From Kalmusia sp. IMI 367209 (Eukaryota > Ascomycota > Dothideomycetes > Pleosporales > Didymosphaeriaceae): DNA of 64,000 nucleotides. Each line of letters opens with the position of its first letter. Position 1 is the stretch's first letter. Below the pieces are notes generated by a model. It was not told the DNA's origin, did not search any database, and was given only the letters and a program-made list of their open reading frames with translations. Position numbers and translations under genes: made by a program. This document shows, piece after piece, positions 10,041-21,727 of the stretch. The stretch lies in the NCBI GenBank assembly GCA_027946365.1, contig JAPEUQ010000001.1:992001-1056000 (forward strand), written 5' to 3'.

Positions 10041-12395
10041 ATGCCCCCCGCAAACTCGCGCTATCCCAGCCCACCAGGCGATGGCCGCCAGGTACGTCCG
10101 CTGGCCCTTGAGCAGCCTTCGTCGCCACCAGCTGGCCTGAGAGTGCGCGAATTGACTGTGGCCGGCTGTGACCGACTGTGACTGACCGTGCTGTGCCTGC
10201 AGGACCCAGCCCAGCGCGCGCGGACGCCGCCATCGTACCTTTCGCAGGCCCTCTCTGAAGCGCTCGAGAGTCCCGTCACCCAGGACGTATACAACCTGGC
10301 AGCCACCCTCACCACCCAGGCCGACGACGTCGACGACGACGACGACCACTACGACGCTACGTTGCGCTCCCTGCGGGCAGACCTGGACCAGCACACGGCC
10401 AACCTCGCGCACATCAGCGTGCATCTCGACCACCACGGCGCCAACCTGGACCAGCATCAGAGCCGCTTGCAGAGGTCGCGCGACCGGCTGTGGACGCTCG
10501 AGCGCGAACGTAGCGAGCTCGAGCATCGCGACCGGGCAGATCGCCTGCGTCGGGTGATGAACCGTCTGGGGCGTCTACACGACGAGGCGCGAGGTGCATA
10601 TGACGCCCGCGTCCCCAGCTACGGCCGCACCGCCGACCACATGCCCGCCCAGGACCGCCTGGCACGCCTCCACAACGACGCTCGCGAAGCTCGCAGTGCT
10701 GCCTATGGCGATCGTGTCCCTAACCGCAACAGCCTGTACGATTGGTCGCCCGCCAACGAGGCCGACGACGAGGCCGAGCTCGAAACCATACTCGCAGAGC
10801 TGCGCCGCGAGCAGCCACATACCGATCCCGACATTTTGCTCGTACTCGGTCGCTCACAGCTAACCATGGAGAGGGAACGCTCGCGGGGAGCTGCTGCATC
10901 GCGGCTGCTCTACTCGTCCCAGCCATCGCAACCGACCGACAGCTCTCTAAGGTCTGCAGCAATCCTGCAATCTGTGCGGAGACATCCCAGATTCTCTGCC
11001 CGCACCCGAGACCATACGCAGCGCTTCAATGCTGACAGAGATGCCGGCAGCAGGTCACCCCACCCGAGCGATTGGAGAGCCGCCATGCAGCAGCGGTCAT
11101 TAGAGCGTATAGAGCGACGAGAACAGGCACGGGACCGCGACATGGTCGCAAGAGTGGACTCGTTCCGCCGCAATTACCTAGATCGCACTTCGAATTCCTC
11201 GACGACCGTCTCACCCATGTTGGAACAGACCATAAAGTATCTGTCAAAGATACGTCATTCGAACAGCCTCGACGATAGTTTAACCTACGCAATAGAGGCA
11301 GGCTTCCTCGCCAAAGACTATTTTTTAGAAGACCACCGGGAATTTGTCCTGGATCCTTTCACGATACCGCCGCCCGCAGAAACTTCGTGGTTAGCCCCCG
11401 GTGCTGTGCTATCCGGCTGTCAGCATGCCACGACCGTCACCTCCACTGTAACTACCGCCGGTGCGGGAACCAGTACGACTTTGTATCGTTTCCGGAATTC
11501 TGACACCACGAATTCCACACTCTCTGGCCTTTTTGACTCATCTAATCGCTGGTGGCCAAGCCACAGCACTTCCCCCAGAAATCGGAGCTCGAACACTTTA
11601 GGTCCCGAAATCGTCACATCGCATTCACCGCACCAGGACCGGTGGCCTGTGAAGGTGACGATACATTCCGTCGATTATGAGCGCATGGCACTTTCCGCAA
11701 CCATGGAAGCCTACAACGTCCCCTCACATCCGCATTCTCACCAGACACTACTCAACAGCTCGGTAGATGGCACGATGCCGTCTCACTCATTCACACGAAC
11801 CTCTTCCATTACCACCTACCTTGAAGGCGAGATCCTCGATTTCAATACGCACACGCTGCTCACGGAATCTTTCAAGTCAACCCCGGCCAACGACGCTACA
11901 TACTGGAGAAAACTGCCTCCGTTTCAGCACTTAACAGACGAAGACCTAGTACGCAATCTGACCAGTAAGACATGGTTCAACGAGGTGCTAAGCAAGGAAT
12001 GGATCCTCATGCGCTGGAAAGAACGCTGTTTCGTCAAATCGCTCAATCGCTCAACGGCCGACCCTATACCGCCACTATCTACAACTAACTCTTTTACCAA
12101 CGCCCCAGCCGTGTCTGCTTTCGACTCATCGTTCCACTCTTCATCAACTCACGGCAGTCACCTAGATGTGACGAGCCCCCTGCATATCTGGCCCTCGGGG
12201 ACCGGAGATGCGGAGCATTCTAGTTTCGATGATAGTGGGTGCGGGCTTACGATCAGTGGATTTTACTATGTCTGTTTGAGGAGGAGCGATGGGTGTTTGG
12301 AGGGCTTGTATTATGATCCGCAGAGTAGTCCGTATCAGTGTTTGAAGTTGGAGAGTGTGAAAGGCGGGGTGTTTCCTGCGTGGGGATTCAGGTAG
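10041..12395 (+). CDS. GID4: GID4/VID24-family substrate receptor with long N-terminal extension
   Basis: Two exons, 10041-10091 and 10203-12395; the 111-nt intron (GTACGT..CTGCAG) is phase 0 and gives a 747-aa protein starting MPPANSRYPSP. The C-terminal part, from about residue 480, carries the hallmarks of the Vid24/GID4 beta-barrel: YLEGEIL (family FxGEII), ILMRWKE (family FMRWKE), SGFYYVCL and EGLYYDPQSSPYQCLKL. In yeast and animals GID4 is the N-degron-reading receptor of the GID/CTLH E3 ubiquitin ligase. The N-terminal ~330 residues are charged and helical: an Asp tract (DDVDDDDD), heptad-like LDQH repeats and Arg-rich coiled coil. This makes the protein about twice the length of typical GID4. 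No ATG precedes the second exon in frame, which supports the short first exon. A GID10-like paralogue cannot be excluded. Confidence 0.85.
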
Positions 12396-13878
12396 TGGGG
12401 GGGCATCTCGTATGAAGGAGAGAGTGTTGGAAAGGAGAGAGGTTAAGAAGACGGTGTGAAGATATTGTTATTGCATGTTTTGGCGTTCATTGCCTTGTTT
12501 GGTGGACGGTTATTCAGTGTGTCCAACGGCGTTTGAGGGCCCATTGTGGCTGGGTCTGGTTACCTTTTCTTGGTGGTGCTGTGTGTGTTGATGGCGTACG
12601 TGTTCAGTCATAGGGGCCTTAACAGCATGGGTTGGAGGGGCTGGTAGATGGTTGGTAGATCTTAGATGGATGCGTTCAATGCATACCTTTCAATATCTAT
12701 ATGTCTATCTAAAATGCGCTCGCCCGGAAGGAACAAACTCTCGGTACCTTGATATTTCAGTATCCGCAAGTCTGCAGGCACTTTCATTTTGTATACTGCC
12801 TTTGGGTAATAAGCTACGGCGAGTTTTGAACCTGTATAATCATGCTGATGTGAAACATTCGCTCGTATAGACGTCAAAATACCCGTTATTCGCGAACAAT
12901 CAATCTCAGTCTCGCAGCGGAAATGAATCTCGTCTAATATGAGGGCTGCCACTGTACCTTACTGCTGTTGTGACTTGTAAAGCGCCTATTCTAATAAGAG
13001 GGTTTGACTCAAAGAGGCATCTGAGCATATGCTATAAAAAGTAAAACAAACAGAAACTCAGTCGAGACTGCCACACAAAATCGTAACGCAGCTCTTGAGA
13101 ATAATTCTATCGGGTTGAGCTGGTTAGCTGAAGCCCAAACCCTGTGAATTTGCCCACTTTCACACGCCTTATCAGTTATAAAGCAAGGGAGGGAGTGCTG
13201 CTGTTCTGTCATCTACTATTCCTTCAGGCTACCCATACCTTTTAACCTTTTACTGTAGATCAAGTATAATGATGAAGCACTTATGAACAGATCTGCAGCC
13301 ATAGTAGCAACAGTAAGGAACGATAAGTAGCCGTGTGGCTGCGAGAGTCGCTTGATTCATGTAGAGATGTAGGGCTGCATAGTCTTTTCTTCTCTTCACG
13401 CGCATTAACAAAGTATCACTGTCCGCGCAATAATGTGGCCAGTGTGTGTCAGCTGCCCCTCGCTTACTTGCGTCGTTGAAGTCTGCTGCCTAAAACGCTT
13501 CGGAATATGTTATATACTAAAATCAATCATACCTACGTATCGCTACCAGCACCATATTCGCACTGCTCTTGTGTCGGTGAACTCTCCGTTTTTACACATA
13601 ATCCATATGTGAAGTTCTGTAGCTTTTTATCACGCTGCAGATTATGAATAAAAGTTAAGCGCCGGGGTACTGTTGTGTCCGACCTTGTACCACTGCAGCG
13701 CATACAAAACGATCTCTTTTCTCAGCTCCCCACCTTCCATTCCAATTTTCAGATTTCCATCGTAACTATCAGTCTGTTCCCTCAGTGTGCATCAGAATAT
13801 ATATACCCTTGACTTTGCTCATTCATTCTTCAAGACTGTTTGCCCTACAGCGGTCCCTTGTATGCGCTGTGAGCAATA
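12396..13878. other. Intergenic, no supported gene
   Basis: Relatively AT-rich spacer. It contains the GID4-like 3' region and, at 13797-13805, a run of alternating A and T that may serve as a TATA element for the next gene. No coding frame with recognisable features. Confidence 0.55.
13797..13805 (+). promoter_or_regulatory. Possible TATA element of the hydrolase-ankyrin gene
   Basis: ATATATATA lies about 75 nt upstream of the ATG at 13879. Position and composition fit a TATA box; this is inference from spacing only. Confidence 0.3.
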
Positions 13879-15546
13879 ATGACATGGTCCTGGCGTCCGG
13901 CCCCGTCCTCAGCGACTGCCGCTGCGTCGCCGTCACCGCAACCAGTGTCGTGGAGAAGGACGCCTCCTTCTGGAATCAAGATGCTCTACGGCGGCGAACG
14001 TAGTGAAGTTGAGTAAACTTGCTTTCACACCATTTCTTGTTGTACGTCTGTTCGCTCTTGTAGAGCACAAGAGTAGACTAGCATTCTCTAGCTAACGAAT
14101 CCTCAACATAGCATCATTTTTATACACGGACTCACCGGAGACCGTGAGGAGACATGGAAGGCGGAGAGCGCTACCAACCCTTGGCCGCAGACCATATTGC
14201 CATCCAAGATCCCACACGCGCGAATCCTCACATTTGGATGCGACGCCTCCGTTACTGACTGGCGAGGAATGATGTCAAAGAACAGGATTGGAAATCATTC
14301 CATGAGTCTATTGACTTCTGTGGCAACTTACAGAGAGGATAGCGGCACTGTAAGCTTCCTTCCGTAGCGATGATGTAGGATCACAAGCTCACAATGGTAG
14401 AACGGCCGTCCTATAATATTTGTCTGCCATAGCTTAGGGGGTCTTGTCTGTCAGGACGTGAGTTATCCAGCTTCCTCGTTACCTAAGGTGTGTGCTTAAC
14501 ACATACAGGCACTCTCGATGGCACAGCAACGACCGGAGAGACATCTTAAGAGAGTACTCCAGTACACGCACGGCATTATATTCCTTGGTACCCCGCACCA
14601 TGGCTCTGGACTTGCCCACTGGGCAGAAACCCTAGCCAAAGCTGTAGGAATGCTTAAGCAGACAAATAGTAAAATACTAGCTACCTTAAGGAGCGACTCT
14701 GAGGTGCTGGAGCGAATTCAGCATAGCTTTCATACCATGATCCGATCACGAGGCCACGATGGGCTTCCATCAATCGAAATTACGTGTTTCTTTGAGGAGT
14801 TACCTTTGCTAGGGGTGGGCACTGTACGCTGACTTATGCTCTTGTTGTTATCACTATAATTAATCCTCTCGTAGGTCGTTCCGTCGCACTCTGCCACCCT
14901 GTCCGGCTACATCCCAATAGGAATACGCAGTAATCATATGGACATGACCAAATTTAAGAGTGCAGAAGACCCTGGATTTATTGCTGTCGCTGGCGAGCTT
15001 CGTCGATGGTGCGAAGAATTGTCTTCAGCTACGGCTGAGAATGCTTTACTCTCGCCTTTACTCATCGCTGCAGCATCACCAAGCATCGAAGCCCTCGAGC
15101 GTGTTATCCGCACCACCCCAGACGTTAACATCAAGGAAGATGGACCGCTCCAACGTAATGCACTCCACATAGCTGCAATAGCCAATCAACCTAGGAACGT
15201 CTCGCGATTACTGCGGGCCAGGGTAGACATCCACGCGACCGCGAATGGAGGAATCACTCCGATATTCTTAGCCTGTATGACAGGCTACACAGAGGTGGTG
15301 AGAATCTTCCTAGAAGAAGGAAATCAAGATCCGAACGTTAGGGATGCAAACCAAAACACGCTTTTGCACGCAGCAGCGGTAACTAATCGCATAGACGTCA
15401 CACGCATGCTGTTGGAGCGCGGAGCGGACCCGTGGGCCGTGGAAGATAGTGGGTGGACACCTCTCAACGTTGCTGTCACCAAGAGACACGATGAATTGGT
15501 TCGGGTTCTCGCTCAAGCTATGGAGAGGGCGGGCCGACACATGTAG
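13879..15546 (+). CDS. Alpha/beta-hydrolase fused to ankyrin repeats (NLR-like, no NTPase domain)
   Basis: Five exons: 13879-14012, 14112-14349, 14401-14457, 14509-14823, 14875-15546; 471 aa. The first intron has a GCTAACGA branch site and three later introns are all 51 nt. Splicing restores the serine-hydrolase domain found at the N terminus of many fungal NLR and ankyrin proteins: VDIIFIHGLTGDREETW (oxyanion region, residues 45-61), nucleophile motif FVCHSLGGLV with Ser135, HGIIFLGTPHHGSG, and NHMDMTKF with a likely catalytic His269. Exon 5 continues into about four ankyrin repeats (near residues 290-460: NALHIAAIAN, TPIFLACMTGYTEVVRIFLE, TLLHAAAVTNRIDVTRMLLERGADP, TPLNVAVTKRHDELVRVL). No P-loop NACHT or NB-ARC lies between them. 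In related proteins the hydrolase is thought to be an effector in heterokaryon incompatibility; that role here is inference. Confidence 0.88.
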
Positions 15547-16786
15547 CGTGAAGCGTCCGTGTAAGCGTAAATCTGTGCGTAGCTTTATAGCGCTTGAGGA
15601 CTGGTCTTAGCATATAACTTTACGTCGGATAGAGTATAGTCAGAAACGTGTGGACGAGTTCTATTACTTTGTAATGAAAGCACCTATACTATGTTCCCTT
15701 ATTAGCGGCTGTATCGTCACGTATGGACGAGCGTAATCTCGTGAAAAGCTGAGATTTTCATCTGTATGTCAGTCCGCTGTCCAAGTAGACTTTATCAAGT
15801 ACAAAACAAAATTGCGAAGTCACCTAGCAAAGAAAAACGAAGATAGAACGGGCATGCCTTGGCTCGAATTTAGGTCTCGTTTCCTCGTCTACCGGTCGCA
15901 AGAGCAACTGATTACGCCTCAGAGTTCGGCTGTGGGGCCGGATAGCGGTTTACCCCCAGTCTACGTGCCCCTACGTCCGTGGTTTCATACACACTTGATA
16001 TCGAATGGTAAATGCGTTATCATGAAAGCACTGAAGGAATCTTGAAAGGGCCTGCAGGTTATGAGAAGAATACATGGACTAGGATTAGATGAGATTAGCG
16101 TGTAAGATGATAGATCTACTTTATTGAGTGTAGAGATTGATTGACGAATGAGGGTGATCTCGGGGAATATACGTATCACATCCCGTTTATTAGCATTGGA
16201 GATGGATCGTATGTATCAGGACGTGCTTGATGAAGTCTTCAAATGTTTGTTTTCTTGACTTGATTATTAAGAATGGTCCCTGATCCCTCCAGATAGGCGA
16301 CTCGTTCTTTCCTCATATTTTACAAACAGGATAGCACCCACTTACCTCTTACTGTCACTGATCACAAATTCTTTCATTGCGCAATCTTCATCCATCCATC
16401 ATTTATAGAATGCACCCCAAAGTCACGAGCACTGCTGAGCTGTTTCACCCGCCAGCATCGACAAACGCTCCTTACAAACGCAACCCATATCTTAACGACC
16501 CTCCACCACCCGCTTTTACATTATGCGCACGTGCTAATCTCAACGTTGTTCCACCTTCTTTTAATTCACCATCACAAGAGAATCTTCCTACGCTAGTAGC
16601 GTCGTAGTCATAGCACGAGAACCGGTGCCCTGAGCAACCGTTCACGCCATCAGTATATAAACACCGCGATAGACCACCACGGAACACCATCGCGAAATTT
16701 TCCATTCGAGTTGAGTACGAGATCAACTTATAGCTAGCGATAACACACGCGAAGACGAAGACGACGAGACTATTACACTATACGCA
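15547..16786. other. Intergenic, no supported gene
   Basis: AT-rich spacer with short frames only. It holds a TATA-like element at 16654-16660 upstream of the next gene. Nothing else recognised. Confidence 0.6.
16654..16660 (+). promoter_or_regulatory. Possible TATA box of the 16787 gene
   Basis: TATATAA followed by ACACC, about 130 nt upstream of the ATG at 16787. Supported by composition and position only. Confidence 0.4.
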
Positions 16787-18018
16787 ATGCTATGGTGGTC
16801 GAGATATTTGCGAGCGCAGGGGAAGGGATATGTCGCGCGCGTCGAGCAGCGCGACGACGACAGAGAGACGGCTACGGCGGAGAGAAAATTGACCGCGACT
16901 AGTGTGACAGCTGCTGCGAACGAGCGGCATGGCGATGGCAGCGTTGTGTTTGCTTCAAACAAGCAGCCCGCCAGTTCTAGTACAGCATCTTACTCAAACT
17001 CATTGTCAACCCCGCTCAGCCGTTCCTCGGGCTCGACAAGCCTGACCTTCGACGATATGGCAGTTCCCATGGACGACAGTGCTTCAACATACATTATTTC
17101 ACCTACATACGGTACGTATTCATATACCTCATCTACCAATGGCACTTGGTGGAAGGAAGCAGCCACGGCTGTCAAGACACCAATGAAGACGGCAAAACAG
17201 CTGGGAAACACGCTCAAGCGCAAGAGGGACAACGTGATGAACGTGCGTAAGATCAAGCGGAGGTTCAAAGGTCTAAAGGAAGATGTACAAGACGCAGTCA
17301 ACATACGCGTCAACGACGCCATGCAAGGTCACGACATGCAAGCTATATTAAGCCCCTACGTCGAACCCATTGCACGGCTTCGCAAGCCGACAGCTGTCGA
17401 GCTCGGCAAGACTTTCGACCACGTTACCGATATGCTCCAGGCGATGCTAAAGTGGCGCGATGAGCCTTCAGAATCTCCGACGGACCGAAACATGGATGGT
17501 ATAGAGTTCTTGTTTGCTAATATCATCGCCTCAAGAGCGCTGAAAGAGTTGGTGATGCAAGGCATCTGCGATGGGCATATGGTCATGCCTGCTCGCCACA
17601 ATTTGAACTGGCAATTGCGACTCCGCTTTGTTTTGGTAAGAGCATAAAGTAGGTTGAGGTCATTGCCCACATTGACTTGGCGATGCAGGTTCATCTCTTT
17701 CTCGACACCCAGGATGAGCACGACGTACGGTACAGCGTGGAGGAGCTGTTCGGAATGGAGCCAGTCTGGGTTGCGCAAGTAGACAAGGCATGTTGGACGC
17801 TCAGATTAGAGACTGGGCTGTACGAGATTGGCGAGAACGAAGACGGAGAGCTTGACGACTGGCCTGCTTGTTTGGAGACTGGGTTTGCTCTTCCGGAGAA
17901 CATGTGTCGGGCGAGGGTCGAAGACTTCTGTCGTAGGTCGCGACCTACTGAATGTGATGACTTGGAGATGGTGGATAATGCGGAGGCAACGAGCGTGGTG
18001 GAATGGTGTTCTACGTGA
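16787..18018 (+). CDS. Unrecognised protein with basic central region
   Basis: Two exons, 16787-17635 and 17689-18018, joined in phase 0 across a 53-nt GTAAGA..GCAG intron; 392 aa. Residues about 60-95 are Ser/Thr-rich and probably disordered. A strongly basic segment follows (TLKRKRDNVMNVRKIKRRFK, around residue 145-165), which could be a nuclear-localisation or nucleic-acid/membrane-binding region. The C-terminal ~200 residues look globular and end acidic (ECDDLEMVDNAEATSVVEW). No signal peptide, membrane segment or family motif was recognised. The splice is supported by uninterrupted folded-like sequence on both sides (LRLRFVL-VHLFLDTQDEHDV). Function unknown. Confidence 0.75.
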
Positions 18019-18554
18019 AATGATGAGTGTGTAGGGCCTGGCGATGGCATGGTGTTCTTGGTTCGTTTATTATCGCGAATACCCCAAGCACCGCATGTAT
18101 GCTGGATATTGGAAGGCGTAGATGAAAAGAATTAAAGGCTCTGATTTTGGTAGTAACATTGACTTTTACTGAGAACATTCGCAAGCGACACGCTTTGTTT
18201 GTGGTGGTGGAGGTCCCAATTTGGTCATGATGTTTGCCAGGATCCAGTATGGATGGATTTGTCGTTACTGAGGAATAGATACAAGAACCGACCGTCGCTG
18301 CTATGGCCTCATTCGTCTAGCATTGGATGTAGACGAGACGGGAGGAAGTGAAGTAGTGGGTGGGGTCAAGTGGGCCTTACCCTGCGTTGCGGCTCTGCGC
18401 CGACAGCCGATCTTGACGCATCCCTGTCGCGTCGCGTCTTCCACTGCTCTGTTGACAGTGATCTCATTGCCCAACAACTACCCTACCATACCCTATTGCA
18501 CCCACGCCGATGAGGATTATGCACCCCGACCATCGTTAGCGATTCCCCACGCCA
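18019..18554. other. Intergenic, no supported gene
   Basis: 3' region of the 16787 gene and 5' region of the glycosyltransferase gene. A frame starting at 18323 overlaps the start of the next gene in another phase and is rejected. Confidence 0.6.
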
Positions 18555-21500
18555 ATGCAACCGGCTGTTTCTCTCGTTGCGGACCATGCGCGCAGGAACC
18601 ACCATCTCCTCGTTCCCCTGCTCTTCTCCGTCCTCGCCGCAACCGCCAACGTCCATGGCCCTGTCCAGCACCAGCTGCTCATAACGTCGGTCTCGTGGGC
18701 CATTGTATGCATACTTTCTGTGTTATGGACGGGATTCGGAACACTAGATAAGTCTCAAAGGAGGACAAGTTGGCTGGCAGGCGTTTTCCTGGCCTTATCC
18801 CAAATTTGCGACAGGGCAGCGTGCGACAAGGAAGGCATTTGGTCGACAAAGGTAACACAACTTCAAACGAACCATTGCGATAGGATGTTGACGCCTCCAG
18901 GGTCTCCTTCCGCTGCTCGTAACCTTTCTTTCTGAGAATGACGTCCTTGCGAAACACCTCGCACTGCCAACCTACACCTCTTCCACTGAGTCACCGTCAG
19001 AGAGCATTACGACCACGGAACAGCGAGCTCATTCACCATCCTTTCGCTTGCTAGCCGTGTTGACACTTTCCGCGAGCCTCGTTCTCTCTACACGCTTCAC
19101 CGCCTCTCCGACATTTACGCTAGGTGTTAGCAGCGTCATCTTCGCCGCCGTCGGTCTTGTCTTATTCGAAAGCGCTCTGAAGCCGTCGACTGATGAAGAG
19201 CACTTTCATAAGTCACCGAGCATATCGACCGACGGCGCTTCGTCGCGCCAAAAGTCGAGTGCCGGATCGGTAAAGAAACAACAATACGCTGTACTTAGAG
19301 ATGCCGCCACTGTAGTAGCTCTAATCTGCGGTCTGGCTGCATATATTATTGAGCCGCGTATAACTTCGTCTGCTATTTCATGGGAACCAGTATATCGGTT
19401 CGGTGGCGGTTCCGTTAAATCGGTCCGGCATTACAAGACAGCACAGCTGGTTCTGGTTCTCATTTTTGTCAATATTCTCCTTAACGTGTTGACATTCTTA
19501 ATAGTAAGTTCACGCTTCTTGTTGAGGGCGAAGGCCTTTGCATCGCCAATATGCCATTTGTCCCGTTGTTTTTTTCAGTCTCTTTTGTCGCATGACTAGC
19601 AGTAGAACACCTGTACTTCTCCTTTCCTGCTAGCTATGAGCATTGCGTTCATTACTAGAAGAACATCGAGTCTACACCCTTATCAGTTACTGATCGCTTC
19701 GTTAGATTTCCCGGCAAGGCGTTCTGCATACCTCTTGTCTATATCTGTTTACATGCATTTGCGCCAAGTTGCGCTTCGGCGTCTCTGTTTCTAGCGTCTG
19801 GTTCACTCTCCTATACGGATTCTCGGCTCTCACGTTCCTCTCTAACCATTCTGCATCTTCATCACTTGTCGATATCCGAAGTTCTTTACGACTTAAACGA
19901 GGCTTGTTCGGCATCACGGCGCTTTCGGTTGGGCTTTTCTTGTTTCGAGACATTTTCACGTCGCAACATGGAATTGCATCAGGCACACTTGCGAGCTTAC
20001 ATACAACTCAACCCGTAAATCCCTTCGGACCAGTTTCCATGGACCTCGGAAGAGGTCACCCTGCTGCGCAGCTTATCGAATCCGCCGAGAAAGATTTTCG
20101 AGATTTGGTCAATAGGCAATCGAAAACATTAGGAGAGGCTGTATCCGAGTACCGTCGACGAAATGGGATTAGCCCGCCACCGCATTTTGACAAGTGGTAC
20201 GAATTTGTGAGTCGCAACGGGGTCGTGCTGATCGATGAGTTCGACGCGATCATGCAGTCCCTGCTCCCGTACTGGAGTTTGAAGCCTTCGACAATCAGGG
20301 CGCGGATAAGAAATGCTCTAGGTCATGATGATAGCGCATTGGTAGCTATCATTGTACGAGATGGTAGTGTGGTCCATGCTGAAGGCGAGCCTGAATGGCA
20401 ACGGGAGGCTACGGCGGGAATGATGGAAAAGTTCGTACAATATCTCCCAGACATGGATCTTGGGTTCAACATCCATGACGAACCACGAGTCGTTGTACCA
20501 AATGACCAGCTCTCAGCTATGGTGGCAGAAGCGCAACGCGTGCTCTCAAAGGCTGCAGAAAAAGAGGCTCCCAAAAATGGCTTCTCCTCTCGTCCATCAG
20601 ACGTGAATGACGGGCATCGAATCGAGGAAGTGAGCTACACACACTTTAACAGGTTTGCCCACCAGCAGACATGGACTCACTCACGCCTTTCCTGTCCTGC
20701 GGATAGCCAGGCGCAGAAGTTTGAGGATCAAACGCCAGATAACTTGACTGCATATGCCGCAGGACCTCTCAACTACGTGTTGAATCAGACTGCCTTCACC
20801 GACATCTGCAACTCGCCTTCCTTTTCATCATCTTATGGCTTTTTCGGGAGACCAAACGCTTTCAGCGTTATTTACGATCTCACCCCAATCTTCTCTTCGT
20901 CAAAAATCTCAAGCTTTCAGGACATTCTGTTTCCAAGTCCATGGTATTGGTTTGGCAAGGTAGGATACGACGAAAGCCACGACACCACCTGGGAAAACAA
21001 AACTAACAGCCTCTACTGGCGCGGCTCCACCACCGGCGGCTTTAGTCGCAAAGGCGGCTGGCGACGCCAACACCGCCAGCGCATCGTCCGCCGCCTCAAC
21101 GCCCTCGACAAAGCAAACATCTCCGTCCCAGCTGACAAACCCACATCCGCTGCACACACAATCAAGGAAGTCGACCGCACGCTCTACAAATCCCTCATCG
21201 ACGCCAAATTCAGCCACATCGGTCAATGCGACCCAGGAGACTGCGATGCGCAAAAAGAGTTCTTCGAGATCGCAGAGCGTGCCGATGGGCAGGATGCGTG
21301 GTATTACAAGCATCTCCTCGACATGGACGGTAACGCTTTCTCTGGTCGCTTCTACTCGTTCCTCAAAAGTAAGAGTTTGACGTACAAAATGGCTGTCTTC
21401 CGAGAGTGGCACCAGGAATGGCTAGTACCTTGGGTACACTACGTGCCGCTTAGTCTGATAGGTGACGAGCATTTAGATCTCGTTCGGTGGTTCTCAGGGA

Positions 21501-21727
21501 CCGAAGTGCGAGAGGAGAAGGACAAAGAGAGATTTAAGCCTGATAAGGGAGGCAATGGGGAATCGCTGGGCGAGAAGAAGGCGAGGGTCATTGCGGAGAG
21601 GAGTACGGAGTGGGCGGGCAAAGCGCTGAGGAACGTGGATCTTGAAGCGTGGTTCTTCAGGCTACTGCTTGAGTATGGGCGTGTTATTGATGACGATAGG
21701 GAGAATATCGGGTATCCTGGACCTTGA
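18555..21727 (+). CDS. Glycosyltransferase family 90 (CAP10-like) membrane protein
   Basis: Proposed exons 18555-18851, 18901-19503 and 19706-21727 (introns of 49 and 202 nt, both phase 0), giving about 973 aa. The N-terminal ~330 residues contain several hydrophobic helices (e.g. LLVPLLFSVLAATA, LLITSVSWAIVCILSVLW, AAVGLVLF, LVLVLIFVNILLNVLTFLI, VWFTLLYGFSALTFL), so this part anchors the protein in a membrane, presumably Golgi/ER. The C-terminal part shows the CAP10/GT90 signature: HFDKWYEFV, IMQSLLPYWSL, YWRGSTTGG (family WRGs..g motif), TYKMAVFREWHQEW, LVPWVHYVPLS and the final AERSTEWAGKALR..LLLEYGR segment. Members include Cryptococcus Cap10/Cap59-region and xylosyltransferase-like enzymes; donor and acceptor here are unknown. 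The 202-nt second intron is long for this genome and could hide a small exon, so residues near that join are uncertain. Confidence 0.82.

Noticed and set aside
9679..10526. Long minus-strand frames opposite the GID4-like gene
   Set aside because: They overlap a strongly supported gene, are Val/Arg/Gly-biased and reflect GC-rich antisense sequence.
20909..21412. 167-codon minus-strand frame
   Set aside because: Antisense shadow of the GT90 catalytic domain.
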